From: Dryas octopetala
Lineage: Eukaryota > Streptophyta > Magnoliopsida > Rosales > Rosaceae
DNA: 64,000 bases
Direction: 5' to 3'
Assembly: GCA_963921425.1 (NCBI GenBank)
Contig: OY992840.1
Span: 3,164,501 to 3,228,500 of the forward strand
In this document: positions 36,169 to 47,886 of the stretch, one piece after another
How the letters are laid out: every line of letters begins with the position of its first letter
How positions within the stretch are numbered: the stretch's first letter is position 1
Made by a program: the position numbers and the translations under genes
The notes under the pieces: generated by a model
Told to the model about the DNA's origin: nothing
Databases searched by the model: none
The model's input: only the letters and a program-made list of their open reading frames with translations

Positions 36169-37495
36169 GCAACTCTTTACCCTCGACGCCAAGGACCCTT
36201 GGTATGCTGACATTATCAATTATAAGGCTTCAAAACTGATTCCGGAGGATCTCACTCGAGCTCAAAAGGATAAGCTTGTCAAAACAAGTAAGTATTATGT
36301 TTGGGATGATCCATACTTATGGAAATATTGTCCAGATCAGATTGTTAGAAGGTGCGTGTCCGAATCTGAATTTAATTCTATACTTACCTTTTGTCATTCA
36401 TCTGCATGTGGTGGACATTTTGGTACTAAGAAAACAGCTATTAAAGTATTACAATGTGGTTTTTATTGGCCTAGCTTGTTCAAATATGCATATACTTATT
36501 GTTCCACATGTGATAGATGTCAAAGAACCGGTAACATTAGCTCTAGGAATCAAATGCCTTTAACGCCTATTCTTATTGTTGAAATATTTGATGTGTGGGG
36601 CATAGATTTTATGGGACCATTCCCTTCCTCTTATGGCGTTATTTACATTCTCCTTGCTGTTGACTATGTCTCTAAATGGGTGGAAGCAATTCCTACCCGG
36701 ACTAATGATTCAAAAGTTGTTTTGAGCTTTGTGAAGGACAACATCTTTTCTAGGTTTGGAACACCAAGATCCATTATCAGCGATGGAGGCAGTCACTTTT
36801 GTAATAGGTCATTTGAGGCACTTTTAAAGCGGTATGGAATTACACATAGGGTCTCAACACCTTATCATCCCCAAACAAGTGGACAAGTGGAGATTAGTAA
36901 CCGAGAAATCAAGCAAATCTTGGAGAAAACCGTGAGTCCTACGAGGAAGGATTGGAGCTTGCGACTTAATGATGCATTATGGGCATATAGGACAGCCTAC
37001 AAAACCCCCATTGGTATGTCTCCTTTTCGTTTGGTTTATGGTAAAGCATGTCACCTTCCAGTTGAACTTGAACATAGAGCATTTTGGGCAATCAAGAAAT
37101 TCAATTTCGATATGAAAGAGGCTGGAGATGAAAGGCGACTCCAATTGAATGAGTTAGATGAGATGAGGAATGATGCCTATGAGAGTGCACGGATTTACAA
37201 GGAAAGGACTAAGGCATTTCATGACAAATCCATTCAAAGGAAGAACTTTGAGATTGGGCAGAAAGTCTTGCTCTTCAATTCACGCCTCCGGCTATTCCCA
37301 GGTAAGTTACGTTCTATATGGTACGGTCCTTTTGTTGTTACTAATGTTTTCCCTCATGGTGCAGTTGAGATTCAAAATGACAGGATGGGAAACATATTCA
37401 AAGTGAACGGACATCGCTTGAAGCCATACTATGAATCTTTTGAGCTTGGAAAAGAGAGCATGCACGTGCATGCACCGCCCCCATCTATTGTTTAA
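36169..37495 (+). pseudogene. Athila integrase (fossil, beyond the CACTA insertion)
   Basis: Zinc-finger residues lie in [16 protein letters not shown] and [12 protein letters not shown]. Catalytic-core blocks are [31 protein letters not shown] and [13 protein letters not shown] (the D, D and E of DD35E). A C-terminal segment with [18 protein letters not shown] and [16 protein letters not shown] matches the gypsy integrase C-terminus. Its first bases, GCA, are the second copy of the CACTA target duplication. Confidence 0.93.
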
Positions 37496-39778
37496 TCATC
37501 TAACGAACCGCGTCTGGCTGAAGACTTTAAACTTAGCGCTTCTTGGGAGGCAACCCAAGCATTCGTTACATTGTCCATCCTCTCCCACTTCGACATATGC
37601 TTTGCTCATCCAGACACCTACACAAACCCGGGAAGTTCTCACACCCTCTCTCTCTCTTTAATTGATTTTGCATAAATTAGTTTTCTTTGTTTTCAACATT
37701 GAGGACAATGTTTGTTTTATGTTGTGGGTGATTGAGTTCTTTGGTTTCATAACGCATGCAGCAGTCCTCTGTCTTTGTTTCCAATTCTGTTCTTGTCTGC
37801 TGCTGTTTTTGTATTTCTTTCACATTGAGGGCAATGTGTCATTTAAGTTTGGGGGGAAAGGCAAGTTCTTTCGTTTTTGTTCTTAGATTTCTAGGGTTTT
37901 AGAAAAAAAAAAAAATAAATTTCAAAATTTTGGCCCAAAGGTTCGGTCCTCTCTTTGGAGGTCCGGTCTTCTACATTGCTGGAAGAAGATGACCTCTCTA
38001 GAGGTTCGGTCCACAAATGTGAGGACCGGTCCTCTCTGTAGCTGGAATGGAGCTTCGCTTCTGGAGGTCCGGTCCTCTCTCATTGAGGACCGGTCCTTCT
38101 GTGCACTTCCTAGAGCCATGCTCTCTGGAGGTCCGGTCCTCTCCTTTGAGGACCGGTCCTCTAGAGCAATTTAAAAAAAAAAAAAAACAAATTTTTTTTA
38201 GTTTTGTTTTCATTTAGGGTTTTGTTTCTAATTGTTTGCGGTGGTCACTTCCCAATTCTATAATGAGATTGAATTTTATTTGCCATTAACTTTCAAGAAA
38301 TTGTGAGCATGAAATTAATTCTTTACATTATCTTTGTGTTAACCATAATTTTGTGATTTAACTTGGTAAATCTTTTTGCACATGGCCATATTAATATGAT
38401 GTTCAATTGGGGAGTTCACATGATTAAATTCCCAAATAAGGCTAGTGTAGACTTATATAACCCTTATTATGTAAGCTTTTGAGCCTATGCCTTTCATTCT
38501 TGAGTGTTATATACTATTCGATAATTTTCTTGTCTACAAGTCGTTGTGATCTCATTATTCTTTGTTTTAGTCAAGTATTTGAGGATGTTTAAATTGTTTG
38601 CTAGAACTACTTTCATTATCTATTCGAGGCATATTTCATGAACCACATGGATCCAAGGAAGTGATATAGGCCTTGTTTCTTTCATTTGAGCCCTTCTAGC
38701 CAACACACATATCACTTTTAACCCTAGTTAACCCCCTTGTGCCTTTTTATGTAAGCTTTTTCGTTCTTTACCCATTTCTCCTCACCTTAATCTATCATAT
38801 GTTTATCATATACCCTTCTAAGGAGTTCTATAGAGTATTTTCGTTGTTAAGGGAAAATTGCACAAATTGTTCAATCATGTGGAAAGTAAAGGATACTATC
38901 AAAAAAAAAAAATTAATAATAATAATAATAATAATAAAGCTAATTTCGAAGCCTTTTCAACTCGAGTTTTTAAGCCCGAGGAGTGTTTTATACTTAATAC
39001 CCTAAAGCTATCTAGCTTGGGAGTTATTGGCCTAACACTTGTTACATGGGTTGATTAGAAAGCTAATGGAGTTAGTTAAAAAAATAAAAATAAAAATTCA
39101 AGACAGTATCAATATGAAGTTTCGTGCTCATAGTGCAAGATGTTATAATGGAGAGCTCTATGAATCCCTTAGAATTTGTTCATCCATATCTTTTTCTTGT
39201 TCCATCCATCACCCTAAGTCCCATTACAACCTTAGTGAAAGTCCGACTTGATCCAAGGAGAAGTGTGGTTCCTCATGTGGAGAATAGGTGTGGAAGTACC
39301 ATGGTCGGATGGTTTAAATGTTTCAAGTATGTGATATCTTTCCATGAGATCTTTTTATATTTGTCTTGAGCCTTTATTTCAATTATGTGAGTATATCATA
39401 TTGCTTTGATTCCTCTCACATATTTATGAGTGACAATAACTAGTCAAATTTCGAGTGCTTTTATTGGAGTGAACATCCGTGATGAGATTTGAAGTTGAAG
39501 CTTGTTCTTATTTGGTTATTTAACTTCTGTGAAGCTTAAGTCATGGGTTGTATTAATGTTGGCTATTTCACACACTACATCCAAGTTTTCAATTCAAGTT
39601 TGGTTAATCCTTTGATAATGTCTTGAGTTATTGTTGCTTATTTCTTGGAAGTTAGCTAACGGTTTGTGATTATCTTTGAGATCAATATTGGGAAGTTAGT
39701 CGATCGCTTGTTTGCGTTGAGTGTTTGTTCTTTCGTTTTGTTTTGCTCGAGGACTAGCAAAATCTAAGTTGTGGGTTT
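37496..39778 (+). other. Athila 3' non-coding region
   Basis: There is no envelope-like frame. Two copies of a short inverted repeat characteristic of this lineage, CATTGAGGACAATG-type, occur near 37,697-37,711 and 37,822-37,837; the second is followed by TTTAAGTTTGGGGGG. A hairpin array lies at 37,930-38,165, a poly-A and (AAT)n stretch at 38,900-38,940, and another A-rich stretch near 39,080-39,095. Confidence 0.8.
37930..38165. repeat. GGTCCGGTCC hairpin array in the Athila 3' region
   Basis: At least six copies of GAGGTCCGGTCCTC or its complement-like form GAGGACCGGTCC alternate, separated by 20-40 bp. Pairs such as GGTCCGGTCCTC with GAGGACCGGTCC form stems around loops of about five to ten bases. 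The copies are diverged (GGTTCGGTCC also occurs), so this is an established array and not a simple recent duplication. Confidence 0.82.
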
Positions 39779-41395
39779 TGATAAGTCCATAAATATACTC
39801 ATTTATGTACTCTTTTTACTTAGGTTTTGTAGAAGAATTAGATTTAAAAAGGGCTTATTACTTCACTTTTCTGATTTTCAGCTTTTCTGCGCTCATAGAA
39901 GGTTTTTAAGGGAAAATCAACTTTTCGGAGGAATTTTAGCGCAAGGCCAATTGGAAATGAAAGCTAACACCTTGAAGTTCAATCTGTGATTTTTCTAGAA
40001 TTTATTACCGAGCCAATTGGTACAGTTTTACAAGTAAAGTTAGCCCACGTGCAGACATGACAGTTTCGTACATGTTACGTGAATATGAAGAAACGGAAGC
40101 CTTCCCGAATTTTCCAAGTTACGTGCTATATATGGTTGGAAAGATAAGACATTTATCTTTCTAAAATATATTTTTACTGATTTTTCTAGAAGGCCGAAGA
40201 TCCCCAAATCGTGTGACAATTGGGCTGAGCTGTATTTCCCTGTGGAGTTAGGAATTGTGATCTTTACTTTCCTATTTGGATTCCTTGTTTACCAAGACTT
40301 CTTGGACGATTTTTCAGTCAATTTGAGGGTTTAGGACTTTGATTTAAGTCATATAAAAAGTCATCCAAGGCCCCATACAAGGGGATTCACGTCCTAAGGA
40401 GAGCAACGGCAAGAGGAGAAAGCTGCCAGCGAGTTCTTTCTTTTCCTTTCTTCTTTGAATTTTCAGTTCTTATGTATTTATTTTTGAGTTCATCCAAGAA
40501 CATGAGTAACTAATTTCTTGTTAGTTAGGGCTTAATCTTGAAGCCCTAAACATGATTTCAATTCTATAAACAAGTTTGAATGGATTTTTCAGTTTCTACA
40601 AGAGTGATGATTTCGGTTTCTCTATATTATGTGAATTCTGATATTTTGATTCTTTGAGTAGCTAACTTTGAAGCATGTATCGGAATTAAATTTTTGTAGA
40701 ACATATGTCAACTGCCATATTGAATGTGCTCTTGTTTGCAACGAATAATTGGGTTAAGAACTAGTTATGAGAAATCGATTCTTGAATTCCTAATAACAAA
40801 TGCCATGTTTTAGGGTTTTTGTGACACTCATATTCTCTTTGATCTTAATGGATTTTTGATTGTTAATTTGAGTAGATGCCATACTGGATTTCAATTAAGA
40901 ATACACGTATTGATGTAAATGCCATACACCTTACATACACTTAAGAGAGAATCATACAACTAGAGTCAAATGCCATGATCTTGTTGTGAGTGTCGTCATC
41001 ATATGCTTGCTAGAAATTGATTATCTATTGTTGTTTATGGATTGATGGATTGTTTGGAGGTGGATAGTGAGTCCTAGCTATTGTTCTTGATTGATTTTAA
41101 ACCAATTTCTCTGAAACTCTAATTTAAATTCTGTTTAGTTTTCTTTTCCTTGTTTTGTTTTATTTACAAAATTAAATCAAAACCCCTTTGGTGTTGGCGT
41201 GTGTGTGGAAGTCCTTGTGATTTCAATCTTTATTTTGTTTTTGTGTTTAATTGTGTTCTAGTTTTCTTTGTGTGACATTGATAAACATCTCTTTAGATTA
41301 CAATCTCTGTGGGAATGACCCTTGCTTGCTTACTATACTATCATTTGATTTGTGCACTTGCAAGGTTTTAATATTGTTGTTAAAAATCACCAACA
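39779..41395 (+). repeat. Athila 3' LTR
   Basis: This LTR is 1,617 bp, with a TATAAAAA box at 40352-40359. It is followed at once by the target duplication CTAGT. A G-rich polypurine-like stretch (GTGGG) ends just before it at 39,778. Confidence 0.93.
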
Positions 41396-41946
41396 CTAGT
41401 AACAATGAACAGTATAGAGTTGTGGAAGAAACAAGACAAAAGAAAGAGTTTGAATATTCAAATTCAAAGTGAAGATGCCGCTTTGGGGTTTGTATTTTTC
41501 TGGTGATTGATGATGATGATATTCCTTTTGTAGCTTAGTATATATAGCCCATTCTCTGGCTAGGGTTTCAGCAATGCCTTTTCTGGATGTGCTCCATGTG
41601 TAGGTCTCCCTTTTTCTCACCTAACCTCGTACCTTCATGTCAGCCATTGTCCCCTCTGAGTGCTACCTTTGTCCTTTTCCAGCTCTGTGGTCACCAGATA
41701 CCTTTTCAGTCTATGTCCCTTAGGTGACGTCACGAGGTTCCCTGTGCTTACTCCGACTAAAGTTGCGACATGGTTTATTACAACCGGAGTAGTTGTATTG
41801 GCCGAGATAGTGTTACCTCGGCTGGAAGCTTGCTGCTACCTTTGTCTAGCTTGCTGACTTTGCATTGTTGCTCTTCTCCACGTGCAAAGGTTGGGGAAAT
41901 GACACGTGGCATTTGAAAGCCTAGTTCCAACATCGTGTATTATGTC
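41396..41946 (-). other. Unassigned LTR-promoter-like stretch between Athila and CACTA B
   Basis: No gene was found. Read on the minus strand it has GGGCTATATATACTAAG (TATA box near 41,534-41,546) with upstream ACGT-core motifs: the palindrome GTGACGTCAC (41,723-41,732), CCACGTG near 41,878 and GCCACGTGTCA near 41,902. This layout suits a retroelement U3 region. Its left part is cut by the Athila insertion, and the right edge meets CACTA B abruptly at 41,946/41,947. Confidence 0.4.
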
Positions 41947-42489
41947 TGATATACATTGAAAAAAAGGACTTGTTACACAAACTATAAAGGCATGGCTTAA
42001 AAATTTGGAGACCAACTTTTGAACCTTTCTACATCCGCATTATTCCCATACTAGCTTCTTGCACTTTTTACAAGGCTTGTAAACAAACCCTTCCTCTTGT
42101 GCACAAGCATAGATATATAGTTGCAGACTTTCCACTCTGCAAGATAAGAAACAATAATATTCAACAAAAAAGAAAAAGAAAAAAAGATTTGTATTACTAT
42201 TAAACTCAAGCAAAAGATGCAAACATAACAAAAGGGTATGCACACAAGATACATTAAAAATACAAATGAAACAAGTTTGCAAATGCACACAAGAAATTCA
42301 AAAACAATAACAAGGAGAGCCAATTGTAATTAATTACCTACAACCCAACATTATAAATCAAGAGTTGGCATATAACAACAAGTGAATTTCCTTGAACTTT
42401 GAAGCTTTATGTCAATCTGGCTATCAATAAGTTCAATATCTCCCAAAAAATAAATTTTCAATTTATATATGTTCAATGATGTTTGGTCA

Positions 42490-43920
42490 GTTGTGTAATA
42501 TTTGAAAGGTTGCTTTGACTTGGCTCCATATATTTTTTGTTTATGAGAAACATGGATGCCTTTAAAAAAATTAAATTGGAAAGGGTAAAAGCACAATGAT
42601 AGGGATACATAATAGTCTCACTTGTTGGACAGAATGGGGTCAACAGCAACATCTGCATTACTGAAATCAGTTATTTTACCTGCAAAAAAAATGTAAGGGA
42701 TTAGGGTTCACAACAATAATCAATGCATTAAGAAACTCAAATTTTTGCAATATATAGGCATAGAAATTTGACAATGGATTTGAACCCTGCTATAGGAAGC
42801 AAGAGTTGTTAGAGCCCATATAGCAAGACTCTATAGGAACTTGTAGTGGAAGCAAATCAATGATACATTAGACAGTACTTAAGTTTCAAATTTATGAATC
42901 AAATGTTGCTAGTAATGGAGAAATGACTTCAAAGAAGATAGGCAATAACAAACCACAAGTCCACAACTTTAAGGTTTTCAGGGAATTAGAATAAATTAAC
43001 TACCATAGTAAAATCATGAATATGTATGGAAGAGAAAATTAATTAATAGACTTCTTGTTCTCAGCATTTCAACATGGCACAAGTATGAACATAAGATGCA
43101 TAAAGAAATATAAAGCTAAAAACAACATAAATGAATAAATCCAATCCAACCTTAATGAATTTAAAAGAAACAATTCACAATAAAATAAAATTACCTGAGA
43201 GTGTAGTTCTCACATCTTCAATGCAACCCAACGGACTACAAGGATTACAAATAGTAGTAAGTTATTATTTCATCAACAAAGAAGGTACTATGACTAGCTC
43301 ACAAAGGGGAAAGTAAATTGCATGCAACCCCACAAAAATATAAAAATAAAAAGGCTTCACAATCAGTCAAAAAGTTGAAGCTTAAACAAAATATCTATGG
43401 TTAGTATGGACAAAATCATGGACCAGAAAATTAAAAATAAAATCTTAATGGCCTCCGTTGTTTACTAGAACAATGGGTATTGAAATTTTGAATAGAATAC
43501 TAGGCATTACAGAGAATTTTTCACTTGGTCTCTTTTTGGTGAAGTTAGACCCACGGCCAACAAAACGAACATGAAAAGATTATGAAGCCGGCAGCACCAA
43601 GCCTTCCATTAATGAAACAGAGGAGACATGCAAGAAAGTGACTATTTATGTTTCAAAAATGAAATAGCAAATTCAGAAAATATTATCCAAGCAAATACAC
43701 GGAGAACAATCAATAATCTGAAAAGTAGAGACCAACAACAACTAAACAAGGCCCATTACAACTAAAAGTAGAAACCATGGGTGCGTAGTTATTTCCACAA
43801 GAGAACTGATCCTTCAATTGTACCCCAGCAGCACCAAGTGAATCTCCACTACTTACCAACCAGCAGTTTACTAAACAAATGCAGACAAAACTCTCCTTGT
43901 TGCATCAAAGTATTATGCAG
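42490..43920. other. CACTA B interior, no exon recognised
   Basis: AT-rich, A-run-rich sequence with no long frame and no recognised protein. It lies downstream (on the minus strand) of the RPS5 fragment. Confidence 0.4.
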
Positions 43921-43924
43921 CCCC

Positions 43925-44530
43925 TCAACAGTTGGCCTTGGCAACTCTTTCGATCTCATCCTTCTTCTTGATGGCATAGCTACACACATGTAGAGCACCT
44001 ATAGTAAGAAAAGAAAAAAATGAATCAAGGAAAAGAAATAAAATCAGACTACATAACAAAAATCAAAATAAACTAGATAAGAGAGCTTTGGGAGAAAAAA
44101 CAAGCACTAGGCAAATAAGCATACAGAAACCAGGCCATCAGTACATGTTAGAGGAACCTTTTGCAGCATTAATAAGTTCATCAGCCAGACATTCTGCAAT
44201 AGTTTTGATGTTTCTGATAGCAGATTCACGAGCACCAGTTGTAAGGAGATAGATAGATTGATTAACACGTCTCAAAGGTGAGATATCTAAAAAACATATA
44301 CAATAAATAAAATGTTTGATGAAACTTAAACTAGAAAAGGGAAAGAATAAAAAAAAGGTCATACAGATCGAAATCTAATCAGGAGAAATTTGTATCAAAG
44401 GCCACTTAAGGTTCAACAATAACTTTAACCAAAAGACATCCAACATTAGCATCAATACCTTGTGAGGTACACAATTTGCATGCTTGGCTGATTCCACTCC
44501 AACGTAGTCCACCAGTGAAATATCACTGAC
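43925..44530 (-). pseudogene. RPS5: Captured 40S ribosomal protein S5 (uS7) gene fragment
   Basis: Three minus-strand exons with AG/GT borders: 44459-44530 (VSDISLVDYVGVESAKHANC), 44145-44286 ([20 protein letters not shown] then [20 protein letters not shown]) and 43925-43979 (YAIKKKDEIERVAKANC plus stop). These are the N-terminal, late-middle and C-terminal parts of cytosolic RPS5, which sits in the head of the small ribosomal subunit and contacts mRNA at the exit. The stretch of about 110 residues between the first two exons is gone, so the fragment is internally deleted. The final residue is C where the family has R, a single C-to-T change. Splice phase is kept between the last two exons. 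It is cargo of the CACTA, not a working gene. Confidence 0.92.
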
Positions 44531-44544
44531 CTATATGTTGCAAA

Positions 44545-46473
44545 TTACATAATTATCATTTCAAATATACATGGGAAGTAGATTTGATTGTCACACAACA
44601 AAAATTTTTTTGAACTCCCGGTAGAAAGAGGTAGAAATAGATTTCACTAACGAAAAAGCTGTCAATGCTGCCCAATATCCCTTCCTTTTCCAAATATTTT
44701 TACGAATCCATTTTTTGGAAATAAAGGTGCATTTTTTTGGAACTGCCATTAAAAAATTATAATAGGTTCTTTAGTTGGATGTGAATTTATATAACAAATT
44801 AATCTATACGAAAAACTCAAATGTAGATATTATCAAGATATTGACAATAAACTTTAGCCTACAAAGTTACACCTACTGACCTACAGTAAATCTAAACCAC
44901 ACAAGAAGGCCACACAAGGTCCAGAAACATGTCTTTCAAAAAAAAGTTCCCAATTACACATATTGAGGTTGAGCAACATATGCACAATGTTATATACCCA
45001 ACAGGGAAAAGCATGCATACATATCCTCCACTACTTACCAACCAGCAGTTTAACACAAAATATGATAACTCAAAGCACAGCTACACTAAAGTGCACTAGA
45101 GCCATTCTTTTTGAGACAAAGCTCTAAGCACACACATTGAAGATTATAATTTCTTTTCCACAGACCCACCCAGTTAATGAAATTGTACTAATTACCTCAA
45201 TTGTGCCCACCACTAGGGTCTTCCTGTTATATAACTAAAAACCACCCATTTCATATAAGAAAACTAAACAACATTACCTCATATTCAAAAGTTATGGCAT
45301 CTCCTTTATTCTGTAAAATGTTCTCTTTGACAAAGGATGTCTAAGTAGTCGAGTGTCTCAAGCCCTTAAATCTTCACCTCACTATGAGAAACAACAAACT
45401 GTCAATACCTTAGCCCCTATTGCAAATAGTATTAGAAATATATTTTGGTTTAATACATATTTCTTTTACTACTATGATAAAAAGCTCATATTAATGATAT
45501 ATAAATTGCCTATCATGATCAGCTTGTTTCCAAAATCAGTCAATTTTCAAAGATTTTTTTGATTTTTCATTGCTTTTCTCCTTTAGTAACTGCTGAAAGA
45601 TAATAATACATAACAAAATTAACAAAGAAAATTAGATGTTCATAAGAGCATCACTCCACATCTCACCAAAATAAAATAACATGTAGAAAATGTTCATTAT
45701 TTTCTTCAGGATCTGCATTGTATAAAAATGTTATTCATCACCATCCTGTTCAAACAAAAATTGACAACCTAAACTTATATTTCAATTCTCTTATAGAATG
45801 GCTAAATATCATAATATTTTAAAATCATGGAGAGTGCAAGACAATGTTTCTCCTGGATTTCTGATCCAAAATCTAATAATGGAAAATCTTTCAAGGATGT
45901 CAGGTTTCAAAAAGAACTAACATTCATCACAATATGAATTTTTTGTATACAAAGATAACTAGTTTTGCAAGATCAACAAGTTCCATGACCTTCAAATCAT
46001 ACCTTGTCAAATGTTTACACCATAACTTTATATGTTATTGTATAATTACCCCAATCGACTTTCATTCCAACATATCAGGTATGCCATGCATCAACCTCCC
46101 CCCTTCTCTCCCAAGAAAAAAAAAAACAAATCTGAAACTGCTAAAGGAAAAGAAATTCATGCACTCTAACTTTGTTGGATCTTTATACAATTATTTAATG
46201 TGATTAAGTATACTGACTTCACTATTACATAGTTATACAAACTCAAACATCTTAAAAAGAAAAAAAAAAATATATGATCAGTATTATAACCAAGAAAGAC
46301 AAAAACTTTTCATCTTTTCAGTACATTAAAGGCAGAGCAACAACAAAGGATTTAAAAACAAGATACCATTGTTTTCATTAGAACTGTACTTGGGGAAAAT
46401 TGAGAAAAAAAAAAAAAGAGAACCAGCTACTTTAGAAATAAATAGAATACCAAGAACCAAGAACAAACAGTAC
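44545..46473. other. CACTA B interior, intron-like, no exon recognised
   Basis: AT-rich sequence upstream (minus strand) of the RPS5 fragment. It could be the captured gene's long first intron joined to other sequence. No recognised protein or repeat family. Confidence 0.35.
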
Positions 46474-46551
46474 CGTAAGTGCAGCCAATGATGAGCCATC
46501 AAAAGCCGAAAGGACCAGCTCACTCTTTAAAAAGGCTTCATAAAGTTTCCG
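46474..46551 (-). pseudogene. Unidentified exon-like block in CACTA B
   Basis: The 78 bp lie between an acceptor (TTTGGTGTAG) and a donor (GTACTG) on the minus strand, and one frame is open throughout in phase 0: RKLYEAFLKSELVLSAFDGS then SLAALT. It looks like a captured exon of a gene other than RPS5. I do not recognise it. Confidence 0.45.
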
Positions 46552-47049
46552 CTACACCAAATAAGTGATTAACTTGAGAAATGTACTAATAATATTTAAG
46601 GGATTAAAAAACTGTCGTCCAAGTAGCAGCTAGTCAATCTTAGCCGAACAATGATCCATTCTTTTTAGAAAGTTTGGCATTTGTTTGGTCATTATCTTCA
46701 TTACAAGAAGGTGCATAAAGAATAAAAGAAAACAACAAAGAAATCATCCCAGTTTCATGATTTTGCTTAAGAATCCCGAAGCCCATTCAAAATGGAAACA
46801 TAAAGTAAACAAAATCAGTCATCCAAACCCTAAATCAAATCAAACAGAGACATTTTTGAAATTATAACCTAAAGACCCAAAAATCACATAGAAAAAACTA
46901 GAGCATATGAGATTCCTACCTGGTGGTGAGCGACGATGTTAAAAAATACTAATAGAAGGTTGAACTAAGAAAAAGAAGACGAAAAGTTCAGGTCGTCGAA
47001 TAGAAAAACTCAATTCTTCAATTTTCCCCAACTGATAACTTTTGAAACT

Positions 47050-47398
47050 AGAAGAGACACCCACCTGAGTTTTTGAAATCGGCAAAGGGAAAAGCACATC
47101 CGTTGCCCGCACTTGAGCAAGAAGCCCTGAGATTTCCTTATTCACTGATTTGTAGTAGTTCTCAGATATGGGTTTCTAACTTTCTAATTTCAAAATAGCA
47201 GAAAGAGTGAGGAAGCTAGGGTTTGTACTTTGTAATGAAAGAGAGACGGATCAAAGAGCTTCTGACCTTGGAATTCAAGGGTAGGAGAGAGAATGGTGAG
47301 TAAAATAGAAGATCGAAGATTTTGATATCTGTGAGAAGTGGGTGCAACTAGGGCGCAGGGAAGGCTGACGGGAGGTGGGAGTGACTGGACTGAGAGAG

Positions 47399-47433
<35 letters not shown>

Positions 47434-47600
47434 AGATCGAGACGAGTGGGCTTGTGAGGTCGCATGGAGGGTCAGACAAGTGCGCATGAAGGTCAGGTCG
47501 GTGCGCAGAGGGTGGCTTCTCTCTCAGATCTCTTTTGATTTTGGAGGTCAGGAGTGAAAGGTGAGAAAAAGTGAGGGAATAGATCGAGAGATTGAAAGTG
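47050..47600 (-). other. Exon-like and leader-like sequence in CACTA B, with (GA)n
   Basis: On the minus strand a frame reads VNKEISGLLAQVRATDVLFP then LPISKTQ, just before a GTGGGT donor near 47,063. It is unrecognised. To its right is pyrimidine-rich sequence (minus strand) with a (GA)n run at 47,403-47,432 on the plus strand, like the start of a captured gene's 5' untranslated region. Confidence 0.4.
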
Positions 47601-47639
47601 ACAGAGGAAAAGTGAAAATATCGAAGGAACCAACATATC

Positions 47640-47886
47640 AATGAACAGTAATTTTTTTTAATGCAGTTACTGTAGACCGGTTTTTTCATTTTATTCCACT
47701 TACACAACGGTCACATATTATAACAATTGTGTAGGGAAAACTCAAAAATTTATCGTTCCGAAAACCATTCGATTTCATGCATATATACAACAGTTTTTTA
47801 AAAACCGTTATCCTTTAAAATGTCACAACAATTTTAACAAAACCGTTGTGTAGGTAGTGTTGTGTATTTATATTATTGTAGTAGTG
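47640..47886. repeat. CACTA B right subterminal repeats and terminus
   Basis: Several AACCGTTGT, ACAACGGT and AAAACCGTT words occur, the same family as at 62,560-63,240. The terminus read inward is CACTACTACAATAATATAAA, which matches the left end CACTACAACAATGAAG over about the first dozen bases. Confidence 0.85.

Larger units (their letters stand above)
17524..41395 (+). mobile_element. Athila-type Ty3/gypsy retrotransposon with nested insertions (TSD CTAGT)
   Basis: Two LTRs of about 1.62 kb (17524-19141, 39779-41395) start TGATAA and end CACCAACA. They are flanked by CTAGT (17519-17523, 41396-41400). A tRNA-Asp PBS, gag, protease, RT, RNase H, integrase and a long 3' non-coding region follow in order. 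The gag text RLRLFPFSLKEQAKEWLYSL is typical of Athila. The LTRs differ at about 14 sites by eye, near 1%, so the insertion is recent (under about a million years at usual plant rates). The element is broken: a CACTA transposon splits pol and there are about two further lesions. I saw no envelope-like frame. Confidence 0.93.
41947..47886. mobile_element. CACTA transposon B, first copy, left end missing, carries RPS5 exons
   Basis: The right end is intact: it ends TTGTAGTAGTG at 47,886, next to subterminal AACCGTTGT repeats (47,640-47,870), and is followed by TTT. The left end is missing: the first bases match 63,461 onward in the second copy, some 916 bp inside that element. The two copies differ at about four of 540 shared bases. 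It carries fragments of a ribosomal protein gene and other exon-like blocks, and I saw no transposase. It sits in the PMD frame of the Tat unit. Confidence 0.88.

Noticed and set aside
37496-39778. Envelope-like gene after the Athila integrase
   Set aside because: Some Athila elements have one, but here the frames are short, unrelated and broken by repeats.
43781-47145. Intact RPS5 host gene
   Set aside because: About 110 residues of the middle are missing and the fragment lies inside CACTA B.
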